DNA of 64,000 bases from a virus. Made by a program: the position numbers and the translations under genes. The notes beneath the pieces are model-generated. The model made no database searches. It had not been told where the DNA came from and saw nothing but the letters and a program-made list of their open reading frames with translations. The stretch lies in the IMG/VR virus record IMGVR_UViG_3300027857_000018, positions 1-64,000 of that record. The stretch is one strand, 5' to 3'. Each line of letters starts with the position of its first letter. Positions within the stretch are counted from its first letter, which is position 1. This document shows, piece by piece, positions 56,701-63,912 of this stretch.

Positions 56701-57040
56701 ATCGTCGCACGCGCCTGAAGCCGGAACCCTCCGCGCTTTCGCTGCGGGAACACCATGAGAGCGATACAGCCCTCGCCGTCCATGATGCCTGCAAGCCACG
56801 AAAGCCTAGCTACTAAGCCGATTTCCTGCTGGTTGTCTGTATTCACCGGATTGTTCCTTATCAGGACCGGGACCTTACCAGATGTTCCAGCATATAGCGA
56901 GATTTTAGTTCTGCCTTGCGATGTTAACAGAACTGGCGAAACTTGCAGAGCGGCTGCACCGCCGTCCGCAAAATATCTGACAATTCGAGACTGTACATGT
57001 AGCCGCCAAGACTATTGACGGCCCAGAGTTGGCCAGCCAT
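53672..57040 (-). CDS. Major capsid protein (N4-gp56 type), split into six exons
   Basis: Exons on the minus strand: 57040-56927, 56160-56122, 55813-55148, 54875-54828, 54042-54000 and 53748-53672. Joined they give about 328 aa with no internal stop. The product starts MAGQLWAVNSLGGYMYSLEL and ends QARIVQWASAA, and runs in the order I know for N4-gp56-type capsid proteins (KFRQFC, GLHKG, FTWNVY, PYTG, MKERNIPPY, FFFGEDTVAEA, DYGR). Each 5' junction follows a U and the first four introns end in G, as group I introns require. Unspliced RNA meets stops at once after exons 1 and 2. An AAAGGG site precedes the ATG, 12 bases after the scaffold gene. The protein builds the icosahedral shell. The junction into exon 6 is uncertain: 53761|53760 also stays in frame (332 aa). 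Confidence 0.88.
53749..53999 (-). ncRNA. Group I intron 5 (about 251 nt), no ORF
   Basis: Core nearly matches intron 2: GGCAATCCTGATCCGAGCC, CAACGACCATCCCTTCGGG, GATGATATGGTC (53820-53831) and GGGAAACCATGAGC. The 3' end is uncertain. Family fit (WYYLGGF) and spacing from the last hairpin favour 53749, where the intron would end in A. The alternative is the G at 53761. Confidence 0.78.
54000..54042 (-). CDS. Capsid exon 5 (43 nt)
   Basis: AIPSDYGRNKGIAW plus one T. It follows PEEMRG and continues to Y(Y/N)LGGF. Ends TGGT|TAACC. Confidence 0.82.
54043..54827 (-). ncRNA. Group I intron 4 (785 nt) with HNH ORF
   Basis: Contains GTGAATTGCTGGAAACC, GGCAATCAGCAGCCAAGCC (54701-54720), TTCAGAGACTATCGCG and GAAGATATAGTCC (54595-54607). 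Ends AAACAG|GCTATC. The HNH frame starts in the P4 element and stops four bases before the 3' splice site. Confidence 0.85.
54047..54721 (-). CDS. HNH homing endonuclease in intron 4
   Basis: Up to 224 aa. CWEWT at 69-73, AHRVSYLLAKG at 96-106, CHTCDNHACVRPKHLFLGTH (115-134), NLADM, then a C-terminal helix-turn-helix (VVAKMFGLSRAQVGRIVKG). The first 50 residues are encoded by the ribozyme core and may be untranslated: GTG near residue 51 (VLEVFESGF) is an alternative start. HNH_3 family. Confidence 0.88.
   Translation of the reverse strand: MAISSQAGSDMPEGSETIAQASTREAPRKRPAPKAIWGEDIVQSAVKAAAVLEVFESGFSRSSEEDDDCWEWTKGKSHGYGQLRVHAVWGSMPVYAHRVSYLLAKGVIPRGLEVCHTCDNHACVRPKHLFLGTHADNLADMVAKDRHCPGERNGQCKVTDETVAEIRHFVANGHQQYVVAKMFGLSRAQVGRIVKGIRRQAAGGPTNTRHGNFKHGRYAAKSGE
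54828..54875 (-). CDS. Capsid exon 4 (16 codons)
   Basis: EDTVAEALVVPEEMRG, continuing FFFG of exon 3 as in family members. Confidence 0.85.
54876..55147 (-). ncRNA. Group I intron 3 (272 nt), no ORF
   Basis: Contains GTGAATTGCTGGAAAGC, CCAATCAGCAGCCAAGCC (55048-55065 region), TCCAGAGACTAGG and GATCATGATATAGTCC (54941-54956). Starts AAAACTTT after GGT; ends ATTATG|GAAGAC. Confidence 0.85.
55148..55813 (-). CDS. Capsid exon 3 (222 codons)
   Basis: From QLFTWNVYNDVATGG to NAFFFG. The ATG at 55825 in the same frame is in the intron and is not the gene start. Confidence 0.88.
55814..56121 (-). ncRNA. Group I intron 2 (308 nt), no ORF
   Basis: Contains GTGAATTGCTGGGAAACC (P4 region), GGCAATCAGCAGCC (55979-55992), TTCAACGATCATCCCGG (P7 5' strand, about 55941-55957) and ATGATATGATC (P7 3' strand, 55881-55895), then GGGAAACCGTGAGC and a hairpin. 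Ends ACG|CAG. Confidence 0.82.
56122..56160 (-). CDS. Capsid micro-exon 2 (13 codons)
   Basis: GAT...GGT encodes DAKDFTDKGLHKG, which is exactly the segment missing between FRQFC and QLFTWNVY. The next codon is TAA. Too short for gene finders. Confidence 0.82.
56161..56926 (-). ncRNA. Group I intron 1 (766 nt) with LAGLIDADG ORF
   Basis: Begins TAACATCGC, ends in G at 56161. Core-like GACAACCAGCAGGAAATC opens the ORF and CATGATGTGCTC (P7 region, about 56256-56267) closes it, so the endonuclease frame runs through the catalytic core. Sense orientation. Subgroup not assigned. Confidence 0.75.
56235..56846 (-). CDS. LAGLIDADG homing endonuclease in intron 1
   Basis: 203 aa from GTG 56846. A LAGIMDGEG motif lies at residues 18-26; only one motif copy is clear, so it probably acts as a homodimer. 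The C-terminal half is helical and basic. The first and last codons overlap ribozyme core elements. It would cut intronless capsid genes at the exon 1/2 site and could also assist splicing as a maturase. Confidence 0.88.
   Translation of the reverse strand: MNTDNQQEIGLVARLSWLAGIMDGEGCIALMVFPQRKRGGFRLQARATIGNTDEGIVERIITTMQEIGVGFHVQQQVSKRYGCETGRMIKLIHVSTTTNLQRFLTIMLPRLASTEKVERGKILLRLIELRMERSRTEGKRNNTCYTQADVDLILEFLRLTKSKTVDRLAEFLNEHTREVREARAHAKRSNRSRHDVLWSHARV
56927..57040 (-). CDS. Capsid exon 1 (38 codons)
   Basis: MAGQLWAVNSLGGYMYSLEL ... VQPLCKFRQFC. Ends TTC TGT; the next codon is TAA inside intron 1. Confidence 0.85.
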
Positions 57041-57051
57041 TACTTAGCCCT

Positions 57052-58128
57052 TTATCTCATAGGCGCCAGTCCCCTCGCCTTCCGCATCTGCTCGACAATC
57101 TCCGAACTGGTCGGATACTGCCGGGTCGGTGCTGAGACGGCGCGACGATCGGCGGCCTGTGGGAGCGATGGAGCCGCACGCTTGCGTTCCAGCCGCGAGG
57201 GCTGCGCTGCCTGTGGGGCGGGTGTACCGTCCGGTGCCGGCTGAGACTGCGGTGGGACGAGACCGAGCTCGTCGCGCACGGTGCGTGCAGCCTCCCGATA
57301 CAAATCCAGGTCGGATCGGAATACGCCCATCGCCGCGTCGCGCTTGCGCAGGTCGCCGAGGGCGAGCGCTGCAAGCTGGGAGCGGCGGTTATGGGCGGGT
57401 GTGAAGTCGTCGGGGCTGCCGAAGATCTCGGGGAACTCGGCGCCGACGGTCGCGAGGTTGTTCTGCAGGTCGATAGCCTGCCGCGTCTGCTGGACGGCGG
57501 CGCGGATGATGGCGTTGGGATCGACCTGCGGCGTGGGAGCGACGCGGGAGACCGCCGTCTCAACGATACGCTGGATGGCCTTGGCGTTGGTTGTCTCATC
57601 GCCGTAGACGAGATCGCGCGCAAGGGCCTTAGCCTCGTCTTCGGCGAGGATCGGGCCGCGGGGTGGGGGCTGCGGGACGGGCGGGGGCGTCTGACGGGGC
57701 TGCGTCTGCTGCCGCTGGAACTCCTGCACTGCCTTGCGGGCCACCAACCCATCGCGAGCGAGCTGGGCGGCCTGCTCGGGCGTGAAGTGGATGCCGTCGA
57801 TGACGATGGTCTGCGGGGCTGCTGGTGTAGGCTTCGGTGGCTCAACCGCAGGCTTGGGGGCATCTGCGGGAGCTGCCGTTTCCAGCGCCCTCCGCGCCTC
57901 TTCTGTCGCGCGCTCTTCGGCCGCTGCGGCTTCTTCGGGGTCTGGCGTCGTCGCTTCCTGACCGTAGGCCAGTTCCAGCGCCCGGGCGCGCTCGCGGTTC
58001 TCGACGATCGACATCATCGCCTGTTCGCGCGCGGAAAGCTGGCGCTCGGCGGGGGCTTCGGTTGTCTCGGCCGGCGGCGCAGGCGGCAGGGTCGTGTCGG
58101 GAGGCAATTCCAGGACGGTGTCACTCAT
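57052..58128 (-). CDS. Scaffold-like protein
   Basis: 358 aa, Ala/Pro/Glu/Arg/Gln-rich and helical, with a Pro/Ala linker (PKPAVEPPKPTPAAPQ), then DGIHFTPEQAAQLARDGLVA and a helical C-terminus ending PTSSEIVEQMRKARGLAPMR. It lies between portal and capsid, the normal scaffold position. No protease motif seen. Confidence 0.7.
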   Translation of the reverse strand: MSDTVLELPPDTTLPPAPPAETTEAPAERQLSAREQAMMSIVENRERARALELAYGQEATTPDPEEAAAAEERATEEARRALETAAPADAPKPAVEPPKPTPAAPQTIVIDGIHFTPEQAAQLARDGLVARKAVQEFQRQQTQPRQTPPPVPQPPPRGPILAEDEAKALARDLVYGDETTNAKAIQRIVETAVSRVAPTPQVDPNAIIRAAVQQTRQAIDLQNNLATVGAEFPEIFGSPDDFTPAHNRRSQLAALALGDLRKRDAAMGVFRSDLDLYREAARTVRDELGLVPPQSQPAPDGTPAPQAAQPSRLERKRAAPSLPQAADRRAVSAPTRQYPTSSEIVEQMRKARGLAPMR

Positions 58129-58312
58129 TCGGCAGTTTCCTCAACGTCTCGCGCAGAATGAACCAATGGTTCTGAATGCCGCGCTTTGCATTCCCGATCT
58201 GTTCGGCGTCGGCCATGTCAGGGAAGTGCGGCGCAGAAAGCTTGATGACGCATTCCTTAATGATATCCATCGCCTCTTCGAGATTCTGACGCTCCGTTCG
58301 CGTCTCACTCAT
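58121..58312 (-). CDS. 63-aa hypothetical
   Basis: MSETRTERQNLEEAMDIIKE; helical, with eight-base overlaps to neighbours. Function unknown; head-module position. Confidence 0.65.
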   Translation of the reverse strand: MSETRTERQNLEEAMDIIKECVIKLSAPHFPDMADAEQIGNAKRGIQNHWFILRETLRKLPNE

Positions 58313-58631
58313 GTTCAGCGCGCTCGCTCATCTGTTCCGCCAGCAAGTCCGTCTCGGCAGCCGCTGCCGACTGGCGTACGGCCTCAATCGTCCGTATCGC
58401 CTTCACACTGCGATAGACCCGCGCCTGCAGGTCCATGATCACTCGATGATCGCCAAGATCGGCCTCCGCGAACTCCAGCAGCGCCAGTTCCGCGTCGCGC
58501 TTGTACGCCGCGTAGATGACCGCCAGCGGACGGCTCTCGCGCAGTTCCGCCTCGAAATCGATGCCGAGGCGGACGGCTTGTAGGCGCGCATCGTTGGCGA
58601 TCTGTTCGGAGAGGCGTGCGTCGGGGGTCAC
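58305..58631 (-). CDS. 108-aa helical hypothetical (complete)
   Basis: MTPDARLSEQIANDARLQAV; helices throughout, acidic end. The complete version of the gene cut off at position 1. No domain recognised. Confidence 0.7.
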   Translation of the reverse strand: MTPDARLSEQIANDARLQAVRLGIDFEAELRESRPLAVIYAAYKRDAELALLEFAEADLGDHRVIMDLQARVYRSVKAIRTIEAVRQSAAAAETDLLAEQMSERAEHE

Positions 58632-58813
58632 AACCGTTCGTTCACAAAATCAATAATGCACCGCCGCAACTCATCCTCGGAGAAATCCCCGCCTTCGCCC
58701 GACGGCCGATAGATGCGAATCTTGCCCATGCCGAGGTCGGTCATGATGACGCGGCCGGGGCCGTCGCCAAGGACCATGCGCGGTGCAAGGATGGGAATGT
58801 CAGGCGGGAACAT
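58628..58813 (-). CDS. 61-aa hypothetical (right copy)
   Basis: Same as 211-396; MFPPDIPILAPRMVLGDGPG. The protein is practically unchanged. Confidence 0.7.
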   Translation of the reverse strand: MFPPDIPILAPRMVLGDGPGRVIMTDLGMGKIRIYRPSGEGGDFSEDELRRCIIDFVNERL

Positions 58814-60992
58814 GCGGCGCCCCCTGCGGCTTTCCAACCACCACCGGCTGCGGATGCATGGCCTCATGCTGCCGCGCCACATGCTGCCCGAACAGATCGG
58901 CAGTATGGCCCAGCAGCGCGCGGAATGTCTCGGCTTTCTCGCTCATCTGCGTGCGCTGCATTTCCAACTGGTCGCTCCTGGCATCCGCCTGTGCCGCGAT
59001 CTGCCTCTCCTGGATCTTGCCCTGTGCCGCGATCTGGGCTGCCTGTACGCGTGCCTGCGCTGTTTGCTGGGCAATCTGCGGGTTTTGGCCGCCTTTCTCT
59101 CCCTGCTGCATCGCCTGGATCGCCTTCTGGAAGTCGAACCCAGGCACCACGAACCGATCGCCATCCTTGTAGCCTGCCAGCGCGAACACCTCGTGCAGTA
59201 CTTCCTCGAAGTTGATGCCCTGCGCCAGCACGGGCCCGAAGAACTTCTGCAGGGATTCAGCTGCCATCAGGAAGTTGCGCATCTTGATCGCCGGGTTGGT
59301 CGCGCCGATCCCGACATTCACCTTGACCGTCGCGTCCTCATCCAGCAACGCATCGGTGACAGCCGAGATGCCGTACTTTTGCTCGATCTTGGCGCGTTTG
59401 CCGCAGATGGCGAGCACCGTCTGGTCTGTCTCATAGGCCCGGATCAGATGCACCAACTGCCGCAACAATGGCTCAACGAAACTCTCGGCGAATACCCGCA
59501 GTTCGTACTCGTTCATCCCGGACGCCTGCCCCGACATCAGGTGCATGCCAGTCGCCGACTGTTCCTGGATCTGGGTCGATTGGACGGATGAGTTCGAGAA
59601 ATCCCCCACCAGTTCGTCAAAGTCGAGATTGATCCGATCCTGTTCGGCGTATGCCGCTTGCGATGGCTCCGGCGGACGGTCCCACACGATGTCCGTCTGC
59701 GGGTCCTTGGTGACGACGACCTTCCCAGGGATGAACGTCCGCACGTCCACGACCTCGATGCCGACGCCCTGCTTGATGAACTGCCGCGGCATCAGCGACA
59801 TTTTCATCTGATCAAAGCGCAGGTTCCAGTCGTCATTCGTCGCCCGCTGCAGATCGCGCACGAGCTCGATCTTGCTCGCTGGGTATGTCTTGTGCGTCTC
59901 CACCACCACGAAGCCGATCGTGAATGGCCGCATGCCGTGGAGGTAGACTTCCTCCAATGGCCGCGGATTGGTCAGCATCGCCGCCTGCCGGCCAAGCGTG
60001 TAGAAATGCCAGTCCCGTCCGCCCCAGCGGATGATGTTCTCGTGCACCCAGACGATATCGAAGTCCTTGGGCTTCCACGCGTCGTGGTCCTTGCCCGGCA
60101 CGCGTCCCGGCTCGCGTGCCCGTCGCGTTGTGTCATCGTCGATGTCCGTCGCCGATCGCATGGCGGAGTCCGGCATCGGGAACCACTCGCCCTTGTCCAT
60201 CATCTCGCGCACGTCGGAGACATACATTGCGATCTGATAGATGAGGTAGGGCGATGCTTCGACGACATTGCGCCAGTCAGCGCCGGGTTCGAAGCGGATA
60301 TTTTCCATCGGGATCAGGTCGACAACGGGCTTGTCGTGGACCTTCTCAATGTCGTCCTCTTCGCGGATCTGGATCTGGCCATCCGCGCCGCGCAGCATCG
60401 CGCCCGTGTGGGGGTCGATCGCCGGCACGATCCGCGGGCCATGGTTGACCTCCTCGTACTTCCAGTAGGCTTTCGCCGCACACAAACCCATGACCTCGCC
60501 ATCCTGGCGCGCACCGACCAGGGTGAGGAACCACGGAATACCGCCCTCGCCCGTCGGCTTGGTCAGGCGGTATTGGAGCAGTTCTTGAAGGACGGCGGCG
60601 CTTGCGACCTGTTCCTTGTTATCCTCGTCAGCGGGCTGGATGTTGACGACGTCCTCGTTAGAAAAGAACGCCGCCGCCGTCTGCGCCTCCGACTTCCGCA
60701 CCATGGCTCTCGACTTCGGCCGGAACAGCGTCGTGCGATGGCCGTATTCGCGCGAGTAGTACTTGCTGTCGATCGAATGCAAGGATTGGAAGGCGCGGAG
60801 GCTTTCGGTCCAGCGGGCGCGTTTGCCACTGTTGACCCAGTTGGTTGACGCTTCGTAGCAGTCGCGCGCGAGCTTCTGTCCTTCCTCGGGGGAAAGATAG
60901 CCACGGCGCGCGCCTCGATCGCCAGGAGCATCGGGTTCCCACCCTCCCGGACCATCCTGGATAGAGGGAGGCGTGAGTTCGCCGTCAGGCAT
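58800..60992 (-). CDS. Portal protein (right copy)
   Basis: 730 aa, about 98 percent identical to the left copy by eye. Differences include A for I near residue 29 and E for K near residue 552. Its ATG lies nine bases after the upstream stop: this is the empty homing site. Confidence 0.88.
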   Translation of the reverse strand: MPDGELTPPSIQDGPGGWEPDAPGDRGARRGYLSPEEGQKLARDCYEASTNWVNSGKRARWTESLRAFQSLHSIDSKYYSREYGHRTTLFRPKSRAMVRKSEAQTAAAFFSNEDVVNIQPADEDNKEQVASAAVLQELLQYRLTKPTGEGGIPWFLTLVGARQDGEVMGLCAAKAYWKYEEVNHGPRIVPAIDPHTGAMLRGADGQIQIREEDDIEKVHDKPVVDLIPMENIRFEPGADWRNVVEASPYLIYQIAMYVSDVREMMDKGEWFPMPDSAMRSATDIDDDTTRRAREPGRVPGKDHDAWKPKDFDIVWVHENIIRWGGRDWHFYTLGRQAAMLTNPRPLEEVYLHGMRPFTIGFVVVETHKTYPASKIELVRDLQRATNDDWNLRFDQMKMSLMPRQFIKQGVGIEVVDVRTFIPGKVVVTKDPQTDIVWDRPPEPSQAAYAEQDRINLDFDELVGDFSNSSVQSTQIQEQSATGMHLMSGQASGMNEYELRVFAESFVEPLLRQLVHLIRAYETDQTVLAICGKRAKIEQKYGISAVTDALLDEDATVKVNVGIGATNPAIKMRNFLMAAESLQKFFGPVLAQGINFEEVLHEVFALAGYKDGDRFVVPGFDFQKAIQAMQQGEKGGQNPQIAQQTAQARVQAAQIAAQGKIQERQIAAQADARSDQLEMQRTQMSEKAETFRALLGHTADLFGQHVARQHEAMHPQPVVVGKPQGAPHVPA

Positions 60993-61001
60993 TTGCCACC
61001 G

Positions 61002-61289
61002 TCACAGCCACCCCACAACAAATACCCCATCCCCTGGAATCTCGGTCATCAGCACCAACCCCGTCGCCGAGAAAATGCCCGTCGGATCGCCGTCCGTGTC
61101 CTTCAATCCGCTACCGTCCACATAATTGGTCGGCCACAGATTGTTCATGAGCATGGTCGTGCCAGGCGAGGTCGCGTCGTTGAACCAAAAGTCGTTGAGG
61201 TACGGCTGCGTGGTCACCGAAAACGAGGTAATCGTCGCGGTTCCCAACACGACCAGACTTTGACCTGTGAATGTCCCGGAACCAGCCAT
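61002..61289 (-). CDS. 95-aa paralogue A (right copy)
   Basis: MAGSGTFTGQSLVVLGTATI, identical in protein to 3287-3574 as far as compared. AGGAGG site before ATG. Confidence 0.8.
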   Translation of the reverse strand: MAGSGTFTGQSLVVLGTATITSFSVTTQPYLNDFWFNDATSPGTTMLMNNLWPTNYVDGSGLKDTDGDPTGIFSATGLVLMTEIPGDGVFVVGWL

Positions 61290-61315
61290 GTCAGCCTCCT
61301 GCGTGAAAGGCTGTG

Positions 61316-61597
61316 CTAGGCCCCGCCCACCGTCGCCGTGCCTGTCGTCTGCACCGTGACGCCAACCCTGCACACGAGCCCGACGGGCGTTGCCGGGCCG
61401 CCGTACTTGAAGCCGCCCGGCGTCACGTAATCGGACGGCCAGATGCAGTTCGAGAGCTCAGCATCCCCGGGCGATGCACAGTCATGCACGCTCGCCGGAA
61501 CCGTCGTTGGCGTCACCGTGTGCGAGAAACTGGTGATCGTCGCGGTGCCGGTCACGATCGTCGATTTCGGACCTTTGGTCGTGCCATTCCAGGCCAT
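61316..61597 (-). CDS. 93-aa paralogue B (right copy)
   Basis: MAWNGTTKGPKSTIVTGTAT; one residue (K to R) differs from the left copy in the C-terminal part. Confidence 0.8.
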   Translation of the reverse strand: MAWNGTTKGPKSTIVTGTATITSFSHTVTPTTVPASVHDCASPGDAELSNCIWPSDYVTPGGFKYGGPATPVGLVCRVGVTVQTTGTATVGGA

Positions 61598-61974
61598 TAG
61601 TGTCGGCTCCTTTCCACAATCCCCTCCAGCCGCACGCCATGCTCGATCGCCAACATGCGCCAGCGCTCAGGCGCTCGATCCCGCGGGAGCCCATAGCGCT
61701 CGAGGATCTCGCCGCCAGCCTGCATCACGCGCTGATGCGCACCTGGCGCCATGAGCGTCGCCAAGTGCAGCAGGTAGCCGTACCCATTCACGTCCGGATC
61801 ATCCTCGACCATCAGCCGAATCGTGACCGTGCCGCCGTCGTATGAAACGCCCACCGCCCAGTCATAGCCAGGGTAGTGCTTGGTCAGGTCCTGCCCGACG
61901 GCGAGGCACATGTCCTGCTCGGTGAGGGCGTGTTCGCCGTAGGATTGGAGGTCGATGGAGAGGGTGTCGGTCAC
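61597..61974 (-). CDS. 125-aa hypothetical (right copy)
   Basis: Counterpart of 3882-4259 with few residue changes. Confidence 0.75.
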   Translation of the reverse strand: MTDTLSIDLQSYGEHALTEQDMCLAVGQDLTKHYPGYDWAVGVSYDGGTVTIRLMVEDDPDVNGYGYLLHLATLMAPGAHQRVMQAGGEILERYGLPRDRAPERWRMLAIEHGVRLEGIVERSRH

Positions 61975-62246
61975 GGCATTTCCACCACGCCACGCAGCCG
62001 TTGCCGGAGCCTGCTAGCGATCTTGTCTGCCATCTCCACCGTCATGTCGGCGCCGATGGCATCGTCCTCCGACATCATCTCGTAAATGATCTTGGAAATT
62101 GCCTGTTCCGACAGATCAAGCGCTGTCGAATGATAAGGCTTGCCTCCCCAATACCACCAGTTTTCACCGCCAGCAATGAGTCCTTGGCTGCTCTCCGTTA
62201 CGATGGCAACCGGCTTCATCAAGGATTGCGGTTCGCGCCAGACCAT
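61971..62246 (-). CDS. 91-aa hypothetical (right copy)
   Basis: Counterpart of 4256-4531; conservative changes such as SRP to GKP. Confidence 0.75.
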   Translation of the reverse strand: MVWREPQSLMKPVAIVTESSQGLIAGGENWWYWGGKPYHSTALDLSEQAISKIIYEMMSEDDAIGADMTVEMADKIASRLRQRLRGVVEMP

Positions 62247-62327
62247 CTATTTGCCTATCAGCGACCAAGCCACCAGCAAAAAGCCGAAGCAGGCCATTGC
62301 GCCAATCGCTATTCCCACAAAGTGCAT
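62247..62327 (-). CDS. 26-aa membrane protein (right copy)
   Basis: Counterpart of 4532-4612; same length, GL to AM change in the membrane span, other differences silent. Confidence 0.75.
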   Translation of the reverse strand: MHFVGIAIGAMACFGFLLVAWSLIGK

Positions 62328-62647
62328 CAGTCCCACGCCAGCGAGAACGTGCCGCCGCCGCTCGCGAACGACAGCCCAGCGAACAGCGGCCAATCCAACG
62401 TCGTCACGGCGCCTACCGCCATGCCGCCAGAACCCACGCTCCAGATCGTACCGGACCCCGAGGCCGTGGACGTGCTGTCGTTGATGTAGGCGGCGGCCGT
62501 GTTGGTCGCGACGCAGACGATCTTGCGGAAGTAGCCCAGCGGCATGGACGCAGGCGAAACGCTGCCCGGGGCCTTCAGCGCCGCAACGTTCGTGGAGACA
62601 CTGTTGAGCGTCGCATTGGCGCCTATAACCCGGACATCAGCCGTCAT
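62327..62647 (-). CDS. 106-aa putative structural protein (right copy)
   Basis: Protein identical to 4612-4932 despite many nucleotide differences, indicating purifying selection. Confidence 0.75.
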   Translation of the reverse strand: MTADVRVIGANATLNSVSTNVAALKAPGSVSPASMPLGYFRKIVCVATNTAAAYINDSTSTASGSGTIWSVGSGGMAVGAVTTLDWPLFAGLSFASGGGTFSLAWD

Positions 62648-62948
62648 GCCGTGTCTCCGGCGAAAGTGTTCCGGCGGTCGTGACAGGTTCGGCAGAGGAT
62701 GGAGGCTCTGTCGGCACTACCATCCCCGCATCCCCCACTGGGGACAGCGGCTCCTGCGCGAACTGGCTCGGCGCCGGTTCGGGCGCTACGGTGGCCGCAG
62801 CAGCGCCAGCCATCGCGCGGAACGTGTTGCGCCCCATCTCGACGCCCGCGTCTTCGTCTGGGTGCGTGTCCCAGTTGCGAATACGATTGCCGAGCGAGTG
62901 GAGCGCCTCAAACGCGGCGCGGGCCATGGCTTCGATGTCGAGGGTCAC
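62637..62948 (-). CDS. 103-aa hypothetical (right copy)
   Basis: Counterpart of 4922-5215 with six extra residues (VVPTEP-like) in the tail. Confidence 0.7.
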   Translation of the reverse strand: MTLDIEAMARAAFEALHSLGNRIRNWDTHPDEDAGVEMGRNTFRAMAGAAAATVAPEPAPSQFAQEPLSPVGDAGMVVPTEPPSSAEPVTTAGTLSPETRHDG

Positions 62949-63244
62949 TTATGCCCCCTGAACCCGAACTCGCCCCGATCCGTCTTCATCTTCGCGACCT
63001 TTCCTGGCGGGTGTTTCAGCGGCGACGCGGCTGGGATGGCGGTGAGCTTGTGCAGCTTGCGATCCGCCTTGGCGTCGATCTTGTGCTCTTCGGCGGTGGA
63101 CATGCGGCCGGCTTTCACCGCCTGCGTGGCGCGTGCCTTCGCATTGGCTGCATGGCTGGCGTCGGGTATCGGGTACGAGCGGTCGGGCCCGGCGAATGTC
63201 GAGGCCGGAAGCTTCGCCCGCGCCTTGGTGGTGAGAACTGCCAT
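62945..63244 (-). CDS. 99-aa FAGPDRSYP protein (right copy)
   Basis: Counterpart of 5212-5511. Here its ATG couples directly (TAATG) to the 101-aa gene, with no 73-aa ORF between. Confidence 0.75.
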   Translation of the reverse strand: MAVLTTKARAKLPASTFAGPDRSYPIPDASHAANAKARATQAVKAGRMSTAEEHKIDAKADRKLHKLTAIPAASPLKHPPGKVAKMKTDRGEFGFRGHK

Positions 63245-63549
63245 TAATCCGCCCTTCCCTGCCGCACAAACCCATCCCGCATCGGCTCGGCCTTGTGCGC
63301 CTTCATGCGCCGATGCGCCGTGCTCTTGCTCGTGCCGAATTCTTTGGCCACGCTCGCGATCGTCTGGCCTGCCGCATGGCGTTCGGTCATGTGGTGGCCT
63401 TGCGGGGTGGGCTTGGCCGCCTTCGGCAGTTTCCCCCCCGGATCGGCGTTGGCGAATTCCTGTCCCACCTTCTTCGGAATGCCTAGCGTCGAATGGCCAT
63501 GCGCTGCTGCCTCCATGGCGCGGCGCTGCTTCTCGGAGACGGGTGGCAT
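63244..63549 (-). CDS. 101-aa [11 protein letters not shown] protein (right copy)
   Basis: Counterpart of 5737-6042, one or two residue changes (I to T). AGGAG site before ATG. Confidence 0.75.
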   Translation of the reverse strand: MPPVSEKQRRAMEAAAHGHSTLGIPKKVGQEFANADPGGKLPKAAKPTPQGHHMTERHAAGQTIASVAKEFGTSKSTAHRRMKAHKAEPMRDGFVRQGRAD

Positions 63550-63555
63550 CGGCAA

Positions 63556-63702
63556 CTCCTATCCAAACGAGCCTTTTATTGTTTCGCCTCGGACATGCTC
63601 GGGTCCGGCGAGGGCCAAGCTAGGGTCTTAACGCCTATACGGGGCAGCCACGGCTTGCCGCGCATCCCGTTCAGTACTCCCCTGCTGACATAGGCCACAC
63701 CC
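63556..63702 (-). promoter_or_regulatory. Conserved noncoding spacer (right copy)
   Basis: Nearly identical to 6049-6195, including the part with no ORF. Supports a conserved signal. Confidence 0.35.
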
Positions 63703-63912
63703 CTATGCCGATTCGCTGTCCCTCTCGACTCGTCGCCGTGCCGCAGCTGTAGGCGTATGCACCGGCCGTAGCGTTGCTGCCATCTCGCGCCCATGCTGCA
63801 GCGCGCCTCTCTCGTCCGGAAACGCCATCTCCCAGAGGCTTGAGAAGCCGTCATCCCACTCGATAAGGACGCCCCAGCCGCCACGATCGTGGAAGGTGGT
63901 GATCTTGGTCAT
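63703..63912 (-). CDS. 69-aa hypothetical (right copy)
   Basis: Counterpart of 6196-6405; the C-terminal third differs at several residues. Confidence 0.7.
   Translation of the reverse strand: MTKITTFHDRGGWGVLIEWDDGFSSLWEMAFPDERGALQHGREMAATLRPVHTPTAAARRRVERDSESA

Noticed and set aside
53672-57040. Capsid gene as a pseudogene broken by frameshifts and insertions
   Set aside because: Removing the five gaps restores one frame with canonical junctions, and every gap carries group I core motifs.
59658-60848. 396-aa rightward ORF opposite portal
   Set aside because: Shadow of portal; the corresponding left-copy frame is shorter, so it is not conserved.
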